A stretch of 64,000 bases of DNA from Hybos culiciformis. Taxonomy: Eukaryota > Arthropoda > Insecta > Diptera > Hybotidae. The notes beneath the pieces were generated by a model. It was not told the DNA's origin and ran no database searches. It saw only the letters and a program-made list of their open reading frames with translations. Below are positions 1 to 15,469 of this stretch, one piece after another; position 1 is the first letter of the stretch; every line of letters begins with the position of its first letter. The stretch is taken from the NCBI GenBank assembly GCA_964007475.1, contig OZ023273.1:39371525-39435524 (forward strand), given 5' to 3'. Made by a program: the position numbers and the translations under genes.

Positions 1-3000
1 TTTTATCCAAGACCTATTTATTTCAATTTTCATTCCTTTTTTTTTTTTTCTATTATTATTATTATTTATTTATTTTTTACCATATCCATGTAGCTTTTGC
101 TTTGTTAGCAAGCAAGGATATAGTGGAAAAAAAATTACTTTCGTACGTATAGTATACACAATTACAGCTTTCTAAAATAAAAAAAAATAATAATAATTTT
201 CCTCTAAAAAATTTATTAGGGCGGAAATAAAATTGTACAAAACATTGAATTCAGAAAAACTATAAATTTCTCTTTGAATTTAGATGTAAAATAAAGTGGT
301 ATGAAAAAAATTTTATTACAAAAAATATAAAATAAAAACTGGATGAAATATAAGTTAAAAATTAAGGAGTAACTAATAGATAGAAATGAAATCGATATGA
401 GAAGAAATAATAAAGTTTTTCTTTAATAATGTCATATTTAGTAAGATAAAAACAAAAGTAATCTATAGATGTTAACATAGTGTATAATATTGCATAAAAT
501 TAAGCTGCTAGCAATATTTTATATATTTTCTTTCAATAAGTGGCTCAAGTCTTTTGAGTTTATATTAATTTAATAATGTGTTCTAATAAGTAAATTTTAT
601 TTAATATTTGGTACGATAATTTTTTTTTAAAGTTGACGTTATGGTGATTAAAGTATTAATTCAAAATGTGAGTACATGAGAAGAAAATAACGAAGTGAGA
701 TTACAATTACGTCTAAATCTAAATCTTAATTGTAAAAATTATCAATTTGATAGACTTTTCATTAAATTAATTTCTAAAATTTATTAATGTACACTGCAAA
801 TTTTTTTTTTAATTATTGTTATTGACACTTTCTGTAGGATGGGTTTTAAAAAAAATACAAGGAACTTAGCGACATCAAGTTTACTTGTACATCAAGCTTA
901 CTTCATTAAAACTGTCCATATAAAATGTTCTAGCAATTATTGAAAGGTTAACATTATTTATAGATAAGTATTTATGTATTAAGCATACTTAACGATGAAT
1001 TTTACTTTAATTATAAGTATTTAAAAATAAAAGTAAAATTTTACACCATCATTTATTATGATTAATTTAGCTAGTTGATATATAAACGCGTTATCCTTCC
1101 ATGTCATGTTAATTTTGATGTTTCAAAGCGTGTAAAATGTAATGTTGGTATGTAATAAATTACAAATACAACTATGTATTACAATAGATTAATTTATTTT
1201 CATTCATATTGTCAGTACACATACATTATTCATTTAAAGTTTAGGTAAAAAAATAAAATAATAAGTAAAAAAGTTATTTTAATCTATGTATTCGTATGAG
1301 TATATCCATATGTATAAATATGTGGTATACGGTATACATATCAAATAGAAATAAAATATTAAAAAAAAAAAAACTTTTATTGTGCATAAAATTTGTTTCA
1401 TAAATAATAAATCGCACAGTTGTTTGTTGCCATACTGAAAAATGTATAATAATTAAAAAAGGATAAACATATACTTTATACATATATTATTTTATGTTTG
1501 GAAAATATTTAGAAATAAAAATTTGAAAAAAAAAAAAAAAACAACATTAAAAATAAAATTCATTCAAAAGAAATTTTTAAAAGTGTATAATTATGTGGTA
1601 TTAAAACTTATGGTTATGATATCAGCTATAAAGTATTATTTAAAAAAATAAATATATATTCATTATGTTCAAAATCCACTTACTTTGACTTCAATGTAAT
1701 TAAATTCTTTTAGTATTCTATCCTTTGTTTATTCAAAACAGTAGTCAATTTTTTATTTGTTTTTTTTTTTTTTTTATGATAGAGAATTTTTTTTTTTTTT
1801 TATTACTTTGAATTATTATAATATCTTCTTTTTTTTTTGTTTTATCTTTCATTCACAGTTTTTTATTTTTGTCTTCAATTTTTTATTTTATTTATTTTTT
1901 GTTTTATATATTGTTTTGATTACATTTTTATTAAATATTTTTCATTTATCGATTTTTTAATTCACAATAGCATAAGTTTATATTTTTATTCAAAAATGAC
2001 ATTTGTTTATATTCGCATTGATAAAGAATTTTATTCCCTTTTTTAATCAGCTTTAAGTATTTCTTTTTTTATTTCATAAAGAAAATTGTAATTAATTGTT
2101 GCAGAGAACAAAAAATAAAAAATAAGAAAATTCTAATATCCTTTTTCACTTTGATTCTTTTTTGTATATATATATTTTTTTTAAATCTATAAAATTTTCT
2201 TTACAAAAATGTATCTGTTGTCGAAATGAATCTCTTTTTTTTATGTTTTCAATTTTTACCACGTGATTTTAATTGGTTACAATTAAAAATGAATTCAGAA
2301 CAAAATAAAAAAAAACATACAAACAGATTCTTCTCTTGTTTTTTTATTAAAAAAAAAAAAAAGTGTATATACATATATATAAATATAATATTATTATCCT
2401 TGACACATTTATGATTTTTTTAAGCTGTTTTCTTGCTGCTTTTTTATTTTTCCTCTGTTTGCATTAATAAATAATTTATACATATATTTTCTTTACGTTA
2501 TAATATTTTTTTTCTTTTAGAAAAATAAATGAAAATATAAAATCAGTTGCAATTTTTTTTCCATTATGTTTTCTATTTTCATTTCAAAATACAAAAAAAA
2601 AAAAAAAAAATAGAAAATATAAAAATTAAATAAATACCAATATTAGTTATATTAATGAGATAAAACTGGTTTACACTTTTTAAATGATTAGTGTTTACAC
2701 ATTATTATCCTTGTTGTTAAAAAAGGAATATACCATAAAATATGTACATACTTTTACATATAGTTTTTTATTGATTTTTATGAATAAATTTTTTAATTAA
2801 AAATTATAATTATATTTTGATCATAAACAGATATTATGATTGACAAAAAAAAATTTTCAAATAATGATTAATTTTTATATAAATTATTATATTAAATTGA
2901 TGGAAAAGACTATGTATTTCCAAATAAATATATATTATTTTAAAATGTTATTTTGCTAATAAAGTATGAATTATAATATCATTTTTAATTAATTATAGTA

Positions 3001-4520
3001 TAATGTAGAATGATAACGATGATAGATGAATATAAACTGAAGCTATTATAACTTCAAATATACATTTTTAGTTATGTCATTTTCGAATCGAATGTGCAAC
3101 ATATCAATTTCTGTTTATTCTTATGAAAATTATTTAAATATTTAATAAACATAATATCAAATAGCAATAATGGATAAATGATTGTTTTTTTTTTTAATAA
3201 ATTTTATGAAATAAATATAATTAGGCTTGCAAAAAAATTTTAAAGATATAAGTTATATTTTCTTATTAATTAATTTATGTAAGTGTCTATTGTTTTTATT
3301 ATTATATATTCTATAATTATGATTTGATTACCCCAATTGAATTATTTTTTAATTTAAATTAGATTTTATTGCAATGATTTTTCTTACAAAAATTCATAGT
3401 TAATTTAGTTTGTGAAATGATTAATTAATATTAATAGAATCATTACAATATATAAGATTACTAGATATTAATATTTATACTATATTTATATTGTTATATA
3501 ATTGATTATATATTATGTAGTTTATAATATTATATTTTTTGATTTTTATTAGTCTTAGAAATAAAATATGAATCTTTTAGTTTTAATAATTTCACTCGAT
3601 ATATTGTTTAGTTGTTTTTATTTTGGAGCGTATCTTCATTGAAGCAAATTTAAGCTGAATTAAATTCTGTATGGAGATAAAAATTAATATATTAATTACT
3701 TTGATATTTTTAATTTATACATAATGTGAGTAAAATAATTTAATTTGAACTAAATATTATGCGTTTGTTATATCAAATAACAAAAAATTGTAGACATTTT
3801 ATCATCCATATATACTAAAAGTCATCATATACATTTTTAATGATTATTTAACCTATATAACCAACTTTAAGTTTTACATATTAAAGATAAAAAAAAAATC
3901 AATTCAATTCAATTGAAAATTTTATTTATAATAACAAATGTCAACCAATTTTTATTATATTGCACAAATAGAAAATTATTTTAATTTTTTTTTTTATTTC
4001 AACTATCACTTTCAATAAACATAATTTAGTTTATAAAATTTAAAAGATTATCCAAAAATAAAAAAAATAAAAGAAAGGGAAAAAATTATTATATTTTTCG
4101 CTTTCATTCATTCATTTTTCATTTGTTTGTCAACATTAACACTTCCGACGGATTTCATGCTATTATCCTTTTATTTTATTTTTCTGATGAAAATTTTTAA
4201 CAATAGGAAAAAAAAATTTTCTTTTCCTTTTTTGAAATTATAAAAGATTATTTTAATTTTTTTTTTCTTATCCTTTTTATTCTATGTTCTTTTTTTTTTG
4301 TTCTGAAAGTGGTTCAGATATAAAAACAACCAATTGAAGGAAAATTATCAAATTTTTCACTTTGAGTGGGAAAATAAAAGAAATGTAAAACTAAATATTT
4401 CACTATAATTAAATAACACTTGAATTTATCAAGCACGTTTAAAATGGTTCAAATAATTTTTTACCATACAAAACTTTAAGTAGGTATTTTCTTGAGTAAA
4501 ATTTTTTTTTTTTTTTATTT
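1..4520. other. AT-rich gene-free stretch
   Basis: No coding exon, RNA gene or transposon end could be supported here. The sequence is dominated by A/T tracts (for example T-runs near 1757-1800 and A-runs near 2590). The open frames in 1757-2046 are phenylalanine/isoleucine-rich translations of poly-T and look like chance. It could be intergenic DNA or part of a long intron; the sequence does not distinguish these. Confidence 0.6.
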
Positions 4521-4805
4521 TGTCGATTTTTCCCAAGTTCTGAGAAAGTGCAAAAATTATTTTCTGCCCTTAAATCAAAACTTTTTTTTTTTTTTTTATT
4601 TAAAACAAAAAAGAAAAACGCGACGAGAAAGTTAAAGTATAGTTGCTACTTTTTTTTTTTTTTTTTTAATTATTTTTATTTATTTATTTTTGACATCAAT
4701 AGTAAAAAAGTATGCATATGCGAGCCCAACAATTTATCGAACACTACACTTAACATCGCGCGTTACGAGATTGGAGATGGAAAATTTTCAATTTTCTTAT
4801 AGAGA
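4521..4805. other. Slightly more complex patch in AT-rich DNA
   Basis: Within otherwise low-complexity DNA, 4705-4785 is noticeably richer in G and C (contains GCGAGCCC and ATCGCGCGTTACGAG). A frame through it on the plus strand is open to 4802, but most of that frame is poly-Phe/Lys from T- and A-runs, so I do not call a gene. It may be an untranslated exon, a regulatory patch or old transposon debris. Confidence 0.25.
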
Positions 4806-7800
4806 TTTTCTTCTTTTTTTTTGGTACATTTGGATGTTGATAAATTGAGAAAGAAAAAAAATTCTGTCGTAAATTTTCATTTGGAGAGTTTTTCTTGTTA
4901 TAAAGAGAAAATAATGTATTTGAATTTTAATAGAGAAAAAAATTAAGAGAAATTGAGTTCATTTAAAATTTTGAAATTTATTGAGTATTTTGCTAAGCTG
5001 AGTAATTTAAAAAAAAACTGACTGCTAAATTTAAAAAATTATAAAATTTTTTATATTTATCATATCACACACATGTAGGCCTGTAGCGAGCTTTAATGAG
5101 CTTGGAAATAAAATACTTGAGTCGTAATTTGCTATAATCTCTAGAATTTAGATACAACTGTCCACGGAAAATCGGTTCTTTTTTTTATTTAATTTAATAT
5201 CATGAGCAAAAAATAATTATAAATTTAAGTTCATACCTAAACTATTTTATAAACTTCCAGGAATTTTAAAATTTAAATGTATCGTATTTATGACGGTGTT
5301 CAAGTTAATGTTTTTAAGAATGGAGATGAATAATTTTTCTACCAGAGCTAAAATAATTAATAACATGAGACTAAATTTTTCAGCTTTGAAGGTCGGATAA
5401 CGAATAGAGTCATCCTCAATTCTAAATAATATAAAAGGATATTGAAATTGTTTTTTCTTTACCTTGTTTTTCGGTTAACATTTTTTGGAAACTAATGTAA
5501 ATATAAAATACAGCACAACCAATTTTACAGATAAAGTTTATTTATTTTTAATTATTAAAAAGATGTTTTCAAGTTAATTTTTCATGTAGAAACACTCAAT
5601 TACATGGAAAAACTTGAAACATATGCTCAACGTCGTTTTTATTACTTTGTCTGTAAAATTAACATTATATATTAATCAGTGAAATACAGAAATTAATATT
5701 AAATAAACTAAACAAAATGTTGCGTTGATTTGAATTCAACTTATGTATTTAACAATATAGATTCATTCAAAATAAACTTTAATTTTAATGAATAAATAAG
5801 TATGCTAAAATTTTTCAAAATATATAACATGTGTAAATAAGGTATGTATGAATTCTTTTTTAATTAAAACATTTTTTTAAGCCAAAACTAATTTAATTAT
5901 TATAGAAAAGCTCTGCGTATAAACATTATTTTCGAACAAAATGGCTGAAAAATTTATAATCCTTAGATTTATTCAACATTTCGAAGTATTTCATATTTAA
6001 GAAACTTTTTTAAACTTTTTTTTTTTTCGCTCAAATGTTAATATGTGAAAAAATTATGAAAAAAAAATTTCATTTTCATTTACGATGTTAAGTTGTTACA
6101 ACAAATTGAGAAAAACGAATAGCACATTTATCTCAATTCTTAATAAAAAAAAAACACACAGATGAAATGGATGATGCGATTCTCAATAGACTCAATTGAA
6201 GTGGAGAGTTTAGAACGCATGTCAATTGGAAAATGAGTAAACATTTAAAAAAAAGAAAAATTATTGTGTTTTCTTTTATCAGAGAAAATAATGACAATAC
6301 CACGTGAAGCTTTTGAAAGAAATAAATAAATTTAAAATAAATAATAAATATTTCGAGTTCTTTTGCAACAAAATTAAGGAAAATGTGTTCTGTAATTTTG
6401 TAATATTATAGTTTGAGTGGACTTGTAAATAATTTTAACGAAGATCTGTTTATACGGAACATTATTTTTTTTAATACATTTGGTAGAAGAAATAATTAAT
6501 TTTTTGGATAATATGTATAGTATGTATAGTATAAGAAACTAAAACTGTCTTTCTACATATTGCCAGGTAGATAAGATAGTTTATTATACGTAATTATTTT
6601 ATATATAAATTGTAAAATCATGAAAATTTTAATATTTTTTTTTCAATTAACAGTAACAGTTTTAGACTTTAAAATTAGTTTTTGTATAAATAAAATATCT
6701 ACTTGGCTCCTCTGTATATATGCCAAACCCAGATTAAGTAAAACTTGTTCACGAACAATATGTAAGTCAATATATTTTCCTGCTGTAGTACTAAAAATCA
6801 CTATCCTATTATTATGCTTTTTTGCAAGAGATTAAAAGAATACAATTCGAATTTATATATTCTTTCGAAATCTGTAAAAAATAGCTTACTATGCAAATTG
6901 TTTCAACCGGGAAAGTGAAAAATATATCATTCCTGAAATTTTATAGTTATATCTACGTTTTTACTAATTTAGTTCCTTCATTATGTAACTTGATGTTTTT
7001 TTTTGGACACAGCAACGAATAAGCCATAAATCTCGTTCAAAATTTGTTTCAATAAATTAGATGAATTTTTTATAGTTATTAAAAATCAAGAAATGATAAG
7101 TTTATACATATTGTGTAGTCTATGATTTATTTACAATCTACTTTTTTCTATTTCTATTTAATATTTTATTACATCATTACTTACACTAAATTTGTAGGAG
7201 CAATGCTCTTAATTTGTACCTTAGTATATTAAGTATGATAAAAAAATATTAATGAACACAAGCGAGGTTTAAGAAGACTTTGTTTTGTTTTTAAGTTCGT
7301 GTTGGATTAAAAATTATTATTGAATTTAATTCAATTCAATCCCTGATGCAAAATCAGTTGTTATACAAAATAATTTTAATACTTCACTCGGAAAATTGCA
7401 TAATATGCATGTGGAATTCTCAAAAAACTTGTCTAATTAATTATTTTTATTTACTCACAAACAGTATCTAGCACCTAAGTATTTTAACAATTTAATGAAA
7501 AATTTTCATGTAATATCTGCGCTATAGATAAAAAGAAAATTGATAATTAGAAAACCAAAATATTAACGCCATTGCAAATGTTTCATTTTTTTTTTTGCTT
7601 GTCAATGAAAAATAATCTAATCTTATTCAATTTTTAATCGTCCAAAATTTTCTATGCCCATGAATATTTTATTTACTAAAAATTTTTGTTTATTTTTTTT
7701 TATTTTTTTTTTTAGAAAAATTGCTAATAAAATATTCTAAGCACATAATTGAAGCGTGGAATACTAAATTAAAAAGTAAATAATATATATTTTTCTATAA

Positions 7801-10800
7801 CTAATTGTATATAAAAATTTAAACTTTGTAGGCGTCCACTAAAAAAAAAAAGAATTTATATTCTTAAAATATCGGAATTTTCTGAAAAAAATAAAAAAAA
7901 TAAATTATAATAATAATAATAATGATACAAATTTTGGAAAAAAAAAATAAAGTTTATAGCTGAATCCTCTCTTCGCATAGTTCACAAATTTAAAGTTCAT
8001 TTAAATTTATTATTTTGATAATTATTTTTTTTTTAATAAAATATTTCCTTTTGAGGTTAAAAAAGCTGTCAAAACTCAGATTAGTTGAAATTTAATAACC
8101 ATTTGGTATTTAAAAATTTTTATGAAATTTTTGAATTATACAAAAGTATTTATATTCTTATTGCAATATAAAAATAATAACGTCTAAATGCCTTTAAATA
8201 GTCCAGGGAATATATATTATTAAAATATGATATGTAAATGAATTGAAAGAATTAATAGCAAAAAAAAATTCATCCAAATATATATAAGTGTAACCATCAG
8301 ATCCAACTAATAGTGCAGTACATCAAAAATGTATAAATGTATGTATCCGAGACAAACTGTTGATGAATAAAAAGAAGTGTCTACAACTTTATAGTGTTAA
8401 AAAATGTAAAATAATGTAGAGAATGACTATAAGAATAATATATTAATGAATGTGCTTAAAGAATACACCGGAATATAAAGATTTTATTAAATAAATTTTT
8501 ATAGGAATGAGTAGGTAATAGCTAATTATAATGTATCATTCATTTAATTAGTATTTTTGAAATCTATTATTATTAAAAAAAATAAAATACATATTTATTA
8601 GATTATTTACATAGGTATACTTTACATCTTTAACAATTAATATTTTATATTATTATTACATATAAAATAAGTCTTTTTTTTTGTATTTTAAATAAAAAAT
8701 GTAAGTATTTTTTTTTATATTTTAAATAAAAATTTTTTTTTTTTTTTTGACAAAGTTGTTCGGACATTTGTGTATTTTCCTCTTCAAAGATTTGCTATTT
8801 AGTTTCCTCTCGAAAAACTCATAAATTTTTGAATAATAACCGTGTGGAGTTTAAAGCAACAGACCACTTTTTTACTATGATAATATTTTTAGAATTAAAA
8901 ATTGGATTATTATGTGTAAAATATTACTTATACTATACATAGTTATTTATAAATAAATAATTGTTGTAATTTGTAGCTCGAATTTGAAGACAAATTAACT
9001 AAATTAAAAGTAAATTGTCATTCAATGTATATTATAATTTCGAAATGTAAAAAGTAAATTTCGAAAAGAAACTTGAAGGGAGAACTCTTCTCTATATTTT
9101 TAAAGTTTAGAAATAAGGATTTTTTTTCTTTCTTAACTCAAAATTACTGTACAAATTTCAATTCCACATATATATCAGTATTATCTTGAAAAATAATTCT
9201 AAATTATATACGTATGCCAACTATAATTATTTTAAACTAAACTTATATTCACTTTGGCTATTCAACTATGGAAAAAAAAATTAATATTTGTTTTGAGGTA
9301 AAAAATAATAATCTACATATGTATATCGTCTATTGCAAATGATTGGTCCATTAAATAAAAACAAAAAAAAAATTCCCCAATCAAGAAAGTAAAATATAAA
9401 ACCAAAAAATAAAAACAAAATTTTTTAATTAATATAGCTTAATGTATTGACTTTCAAATATTTTGAAATGAAAAGAATTGAAGCAAAAAAAAATTAAAAC
9501 CTTTGTGAACATAAAAACAAAATTTTTGCAGCACTAAACAAATGAATAGACAAAGATCTATTTTAAATTTCATGATGAAACTAATGAATCTCTTCTACAT
9601 AAAAAAAAGAAAACAAAATATGAAATAATTAGAAAAATCAAACTTAGAAATGTGTCCTCCCGAAATTTCTCAATATGTTTTCATTTCCTCAACAAACATA
9701 AAATTTTATTTTGCACTTCGTCACACATATAATTTTTCTGTCACAATATTCAGGGTTTGCAACAACCAATATGTTAAAATAAATTTTAATACAAAAACAT
9801 CAGTAATTTAATACCTACATATGGTTAAAAAGTCGAATTTCTCAAAACCTTAGAACATTAGTAAGTACCTTTTAAGACGATTAAAACAAACCATTATTTA
9901 TGCTGATGATATTATTTAATCTACTTTATTATGCTTATATTATTTCTATATTTTATGCTTACTAAATCTCAAATAGTCAAACTTCCAGTGACTGAAAATT
10001 ATAAATGTGGTGCCCATCGAAACTTTGCAATTATTCCGTTCATTGCAAAAAGTATCTAACAAGACTAACAGAACAAACTAACTTCTTTCGTTTCGAATTA
10101 TTGAAAATAATTTTACATTATTATCTATAGCTTTTTGACATATTGCGTTGGCGAATCGCCAAATAAAAAAGAAAAAAAAAAAAAAATTAAAGTTTTTCTT
10201 TCAACAAACTCTCAATGTATCTTATTGCTCAATTCACATACCAACACGTGTATAAAATATATATAGATATATTAGATATACAATTTAATGAACAGTGATA
10301 AAAAAACTAAAAATTCACTAAAAAATATAAAATTTCTTTTAAAATTTTCTTATTTAACTTGTAATTGTGTCATTTGTACTTTTTATTTGGGGGTCATGGT
10401 TGAATTGAATTTTTTGGCAACAACATAAAACAGTCATTTATGTATAAATATTTCGTGTCATAAATTATTAGTCAAAAAAAAATTTTTAAGTAGTTTTCAA
10501 CGGCTAATTTGAGTGCTTGGTATAGCTTAATTAATAAAAATTATAATTTTAAGTATGTATGAACAAGCAGGTATTTATATGAATCGTAATATTATGTAAA
10601 TTTGGAAATATAATCGAGATCTAAAGTCCAATGATAATGACGTTTTTGTTTTTGAAATTTACATTTTTTTGTCGAAATATAGGTATATTTTTTTTTAAAA
10701 TGTCCTTATTGAAACAATTCTATATATATTTAATTTAAATTTCACAATATAAGTCTCATTTTAAGCCTATAGAGAAGTATCAAAGATATGTAATATTAAA

Positions 10801-11390
10801 CATATATTTAAATAAATAAAGAATTGAATTGATGGGTAAAGGAAATATACTATTCGAATCCACTAAAATTTCTAAGTTTTTTCAGTTCTTTTTTTTTACT
10901 TGATAAGTCGAATGTTGGATGAAAGTAAGAACTAAAGCATCGAAAATGTTGACAGAAAATCGTAGAAACATCATAAATCCCACATTGTTATATTAATTCC
11001 AAATTTGATAAGAATAAATATAGTTTTCCATAAAATTTTTATTTCCTAATTACATATTATGTTATGTTTAAAGTAAAAATAAAATTTACAAATTTTTCCA
11101 ACTCATCATAAATTTTTAATGTTTCATTTTCACCAAATAATAATAATTAAACTCAATAAATTAAAAACTATAATATCTGGTAATAAATATATATGTACAT
11201 ACTATGTAAGTATATAGGTAAATTTAAATACAAAAATAATTTTCCTTCAAATTCTCAAAATACATCAACTTTGAAAGATTTTATTAATAAATAAAAAACA
11301 AAATTAAATATTATATTTATACATACAACATAATGATATATTTATTACAAAAAAAAAAATAGAAAAAATAAAAACCAAAATTTAGTATGG
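4806..11390. other. AT-rich gene-free stretch
   Basis: Apart from A/T tracts and short AAT/TAA runs (for example about 7903-7922) nothing structured was found. The open frame at 6620-6835 on the plus strand has no recognisable motif and no matching splice context, so it is left uncalled. Confidence 0.6.
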
Positions 11391-11494
11391 TTGAAAAATA
11401 TTCGCGTCAATCATTTCGTGCTACAACGATTCATTTTTTTTTTACAGCTCACTACTTTTATCAATGTGCATGGTTTGCTTTTTCTAGCTTTAAG

Positions 11495-11495
<1 letters not shown>

Positions 11496-11538
<43 letters not shown>
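11496..11538. repeat. (TA)n microsatellite
   Basis: About 21 uninterrupted TA dinucleotides. The Tyr-Ile repeat protein that an open frame gives here is simply the translation of this microsatellite and is not a gene. Confidence 0.95.
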
Positions 11539-11541
<3 letters not shown>

Positions 11542-12594
11542 TATTTTTTTATGATTTTTTTTTTGATTTTCCATCACAAAAATTTTGTAATTTGTTTTTC
11601 AACCATATTGCAAATAAAATTCGAATTAGCACAAAAAAAAATTGTTATAAATTCGATGTGCAATTCTTTTTAGATAATAAAGCTTATGCGACACCAAAAA
11701 AAATATTTAAAAAAAAAGAAATGGCCAGAAAAATGGACAAACATTTTTAATTAAAATTCATGTCGTTGACAAACATCATAGTTTTTCCGCTTTACTATTT
11801 TCTATGCATTTATGCACACATAATGTATAACAATGTTTTAATTTTTTTTTGCCTTTCTATACGTAATTATATTTATTTTACATATTAATATACATTTACA
11901 TATATTTGGTAATAATTTTTTAATTGCATATTCGCGGTTTTTTAAAACATGATTTCTCGAACAAATAAAAAACAACACAAAAAAATAAAAAAAAATAAAA
12001 ATAAAAAATTTGGACGCATTTGTGCTGTCAGTCTGTGTCTATATTTATATTTCGGAAAAAATAACAAAAATAAATGTATGTAAAAACCAGAAATATTACA
12101 AAAAAAACAAAATAAAATAAAATAAAATAAAAAATTCAAAAATGTTGCATAACGACATAAATGTTTCAATATAATTCAGAGAGGAATTATGTGCAAAAGA
12201 TATGCAAAAAAAAAAAATTCAAGATAACACAAAAATTTTATATTTATTTTCGCACAAAAAAGTATTTATTTATTTTTTTTATTTTATTTTATTTTTATTT
12301 ATTTATTTTTATTTAATTTTTTTTTTTTAAATTTATATAAAATACCTACTACATTATATGTATATGTATACATTGTACATTTCAAAATATTGCAAAATTA
12401 GCAAGAAAATACATAATTAGGCGGCATTTAAAAATTAAAAATTGGAAATTAACGATATAATTAATGTGAACTATACTATACATATGTAAATATAAAATAA
12501 TAATGAGTTCAATATGGATGTGAGAGTGTACATACAGCTTTGAACAAACACCAAGATAAGAAAATAAAACTTTTTAATATTAAAATACTATAGA
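11539..12594. other. AT-rich stretch with simple repeats
   Basis: Contains a short run of AAAAT units near 12112-12133 and T-rich ATTT-type repeats near 12265-12320. No exon signals or known domains were seen on either strand. Confidence 0.6.
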
Positions 12595-12770
12595 TGGTAA
12601 GGTACAGTGACTAACCAACGTAACTAAGCAAGCTGGTCAACTGACCAACTAGGAACGGTCACCTGAAAATCAAGCTGCTGTAAACTGAGCAGGAATCATT
12701 ACATCCAGCTATTTTTGCGCGAAGTGGCAATCTTATAGGGCCCTATTCCTTTGCAATTTTTTGATTTTAA
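12595..12770. other. GC-richer island of unknown nature
   Basis: About 150 bases of near-balanced composition in DNA that is otherwise overwhelmingly A/T. It includes a small hairpin (GGTCAACTGACC near 12637), the patches GCGCGAAGTGGC and TAGGGCCCTA, and several CTAACCAAC-like pieces. All frames are interrupted on both strands and I could not find a convincing acceptor-donor pair. It could be an untranslated exon, a non-coding RNA, a regulatory element or the remains of a transposon. Confidence 0.35.
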
Positions 12771-15360
12771 TATTTGAATTAGTGCATTTTGATTTATTAT
12801 TAATATTTTTGTTGCAAAAGTTTTTATGTATACAAAAGTTTCTGCTTTAATGTGTTTTATTTTACATATTTTAAATTAAACTTTTTATGTGTATAGATAA
12901 AAATAAAGTGCATAATTGCAAATGCCTACCATTATTTGTCGCGTATATGTTTTCACTTATAATAAACCTGGTCCTAGTAAAACTAGATAATATAATTTCA
13001 TCGTTTATAAGTCAAATTAAAAGAATGGAAATTTTCAGAATATTATGGCTCAATTAAAAAAAATATGTAATATAACACAAAAAAGTATATATTAGTTGTT
13101 ACTATGATACAATAGTATTATGTAGTATAAATGAGTACTTATAAAAAAAACAGTGAAACATAAAAAATCAAGGTATGTATCAAGTTTTCTTTATTTTACA
13201 CCATCCTCATCCTTTTATCCCTTAAAAAATTAAAATTTAATAAGTTAAAGTTTACCTATTTGTTAAGATATTTAAAAGGAATGTCAATTAGTCTCTAAAT
13301 CAATTATTGAAATAACGAAAAATTTTTAAAGTTTATATACAACTTTAAAAAACTTAATATTTTTTGTACCTATATATAATGTACAATTATTATTATTTTT
13401 TTTTTTTAATAAATACCTGTTCGACTTTATAAATGGATGTTTGTTTTAATAAATATTTTTTATTTATTTTTTTATTTTATTTTATTTTTATATCTTTCGG
13501 TTTTTTTTTTTTTTTCAAATTCATAATTATGAAAAATTATTAAAAAAAAATATTAGATTTAGATAAATATGATTTTTTTCGCGTTAATAAATTTATTATG
13601 TGATGGCATTGCGAACGAAATAAGTCGTGTGCCATTTGTTCTATTTGGCAACTAAATTGAATATTTAAACAATGTTTTAATATTATTTTTTGTCAATTCA
13701 ATTTTAGTATTTCTATTTCTATTTTCAATTTTAAAAATAGTTAATACATACTTATAAAATATTCATTCTATTTATTTTAAATATTCTTAATTATTTTGTA
13801 TTGATTATAAAAAATAAAAAATAATTAAAACAAAATAAATTCAACAATTTTTCAATAAAAAAAAAAAGAAAAAAAAAATATTTATTTTTTATGTATTGAT
13901 ATTTACAATTGATTTTGATTTGTAAAATTTGAATAAAGCGCTAGCTTTAAAACGACATTTAATTTTGAAAATCTTAGACCATTTCCAACCCAATATTCGT
14001 TTGTTTCCTTTATTTTCAATTGTATATTTATTAAGTATTGAGATATTTTTTGTTATGCACAATATTTTTAATTAAAATATTCTGTAGGAATAATTTTGGT
14101 TGACCCCGTAGAATTTAGGAAAAGATTAAATTTGTTTTTGTCATATTTTTATATTCATTTAAAATTTTAATAATTTTTATTAATATATTTTTATGATTTT
14201 CCTTATATTTTATATTATATCAGAAAAGATACCATGGAGATTAGGAAATCAGTATTTTTTGTTGTTTATCGGTTCTACAGTGACTTGCACTTGACCTATG
14301 ATATGCTTTTGAAAAATATTATAATCGCGAATTATCAAATTTATGATACATATATACAATTTACTTATGCAAGTATCTTTTGTTTGTTATATTTGTAATA
14401 GTAGCTTACCATTGGCCTTTTAAGAATAGTATCGCATTGAAGGACTGTCTTTGGGATGTAATCTGTATGCTTTTGAGTTTTAATAAAAATTTTTGTTTTT
14501 GAAAATGAATTTACAATTGTTATCGCAAGTTTGGGAATGAAATGGCAACGTTCCAATCTTTAATATTTGTATCACTGCCACTTTTGAAAAATCACTTGAA
14601 CCAAATTATTAGCCCCTAAGATTTATTAAACATTGACTTACATTCAAATCCCATTTTTATCCAGTCAAAGTAAAATTTTCAGCATCTTTTAAGACAATAC
14701 CATGATAAAATAATTTTCTCCGATTCGATTTAAAAATTTTTAAGTTTTAAAACAAAAGTTGTTATTTGATCCATAACATACCTGATGCCATAATCAAAAA
14801 TAAATACCATTTTGACACCTTGCTTCTTATAAAACAGAAGTATGCTCACTTATTTCACTTTAATCAGACTCGAGTAATATTTAACAAACATTTAATTAAG
14901 ACTATTAATTTTTGCCATTTCATTATTAATTCCAACCAAATAAATGAAGTGTTATTCATTACATTTTTATATAGTTGAAACAAAAACTTTTTTGACATAT
15001 TATTAAGGCTAAAAATATAATTTCGCAATTAAAATACACAATAATAAATGTAAATAGTGCCTGAAATAAATATTAAAAGAAAACTAAAATAATATTTTCT
15101 TGTAAAATATTTCTACTTCTAAAATAATTCGTACAGTTGGTAATATACAATATAATTGTACATCACAGTCACATAAGATTATGCTATGTATTTGTAAAAC
15201 TATTATGATTCTTTATTAACATGTGCAAGTTTTTCATTATTTTTTAATGACGGCAAATGTCTAGTTTTTGAATAATAATTGCTTTTAATATTTGAGGTAA
15301 AAAAATATTATTGTTAAATAATTTCTCATTAAAGGATCTATAATATACGAATTGAAAAAA
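12771..15360. other. AT-rich gene-free stretch
   Basis: No supported gene. The open frame at 14365-14556 on the minus strand lies in a somewhat more complex patch (14395-14640) but matches no family I recognise and lacks splice or start context. Confidence 0.55.
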
Positions 15361-15469
15361 ACACAAATTTTTTTTATGTTAGACGAAAAACACACATTAT
15401 CGGCCACTTGGAATTCCAATCAATACTTCACATGAAAAAAACTTCCATAAAACAAAATTTTTTAAATTT

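Noticed and set aside
1757..2046. Two overlapping plus-strand open frames rich in Phe/Tyr/Ile
   Set aside because: They are translations of poly-T and AT-rich DNA, without motifs or start/splice context.
11391..11750. 119-codon open frame
   Set aside because: Its core is the (TA)n microsatellite and T-tracts; no family resemblance.
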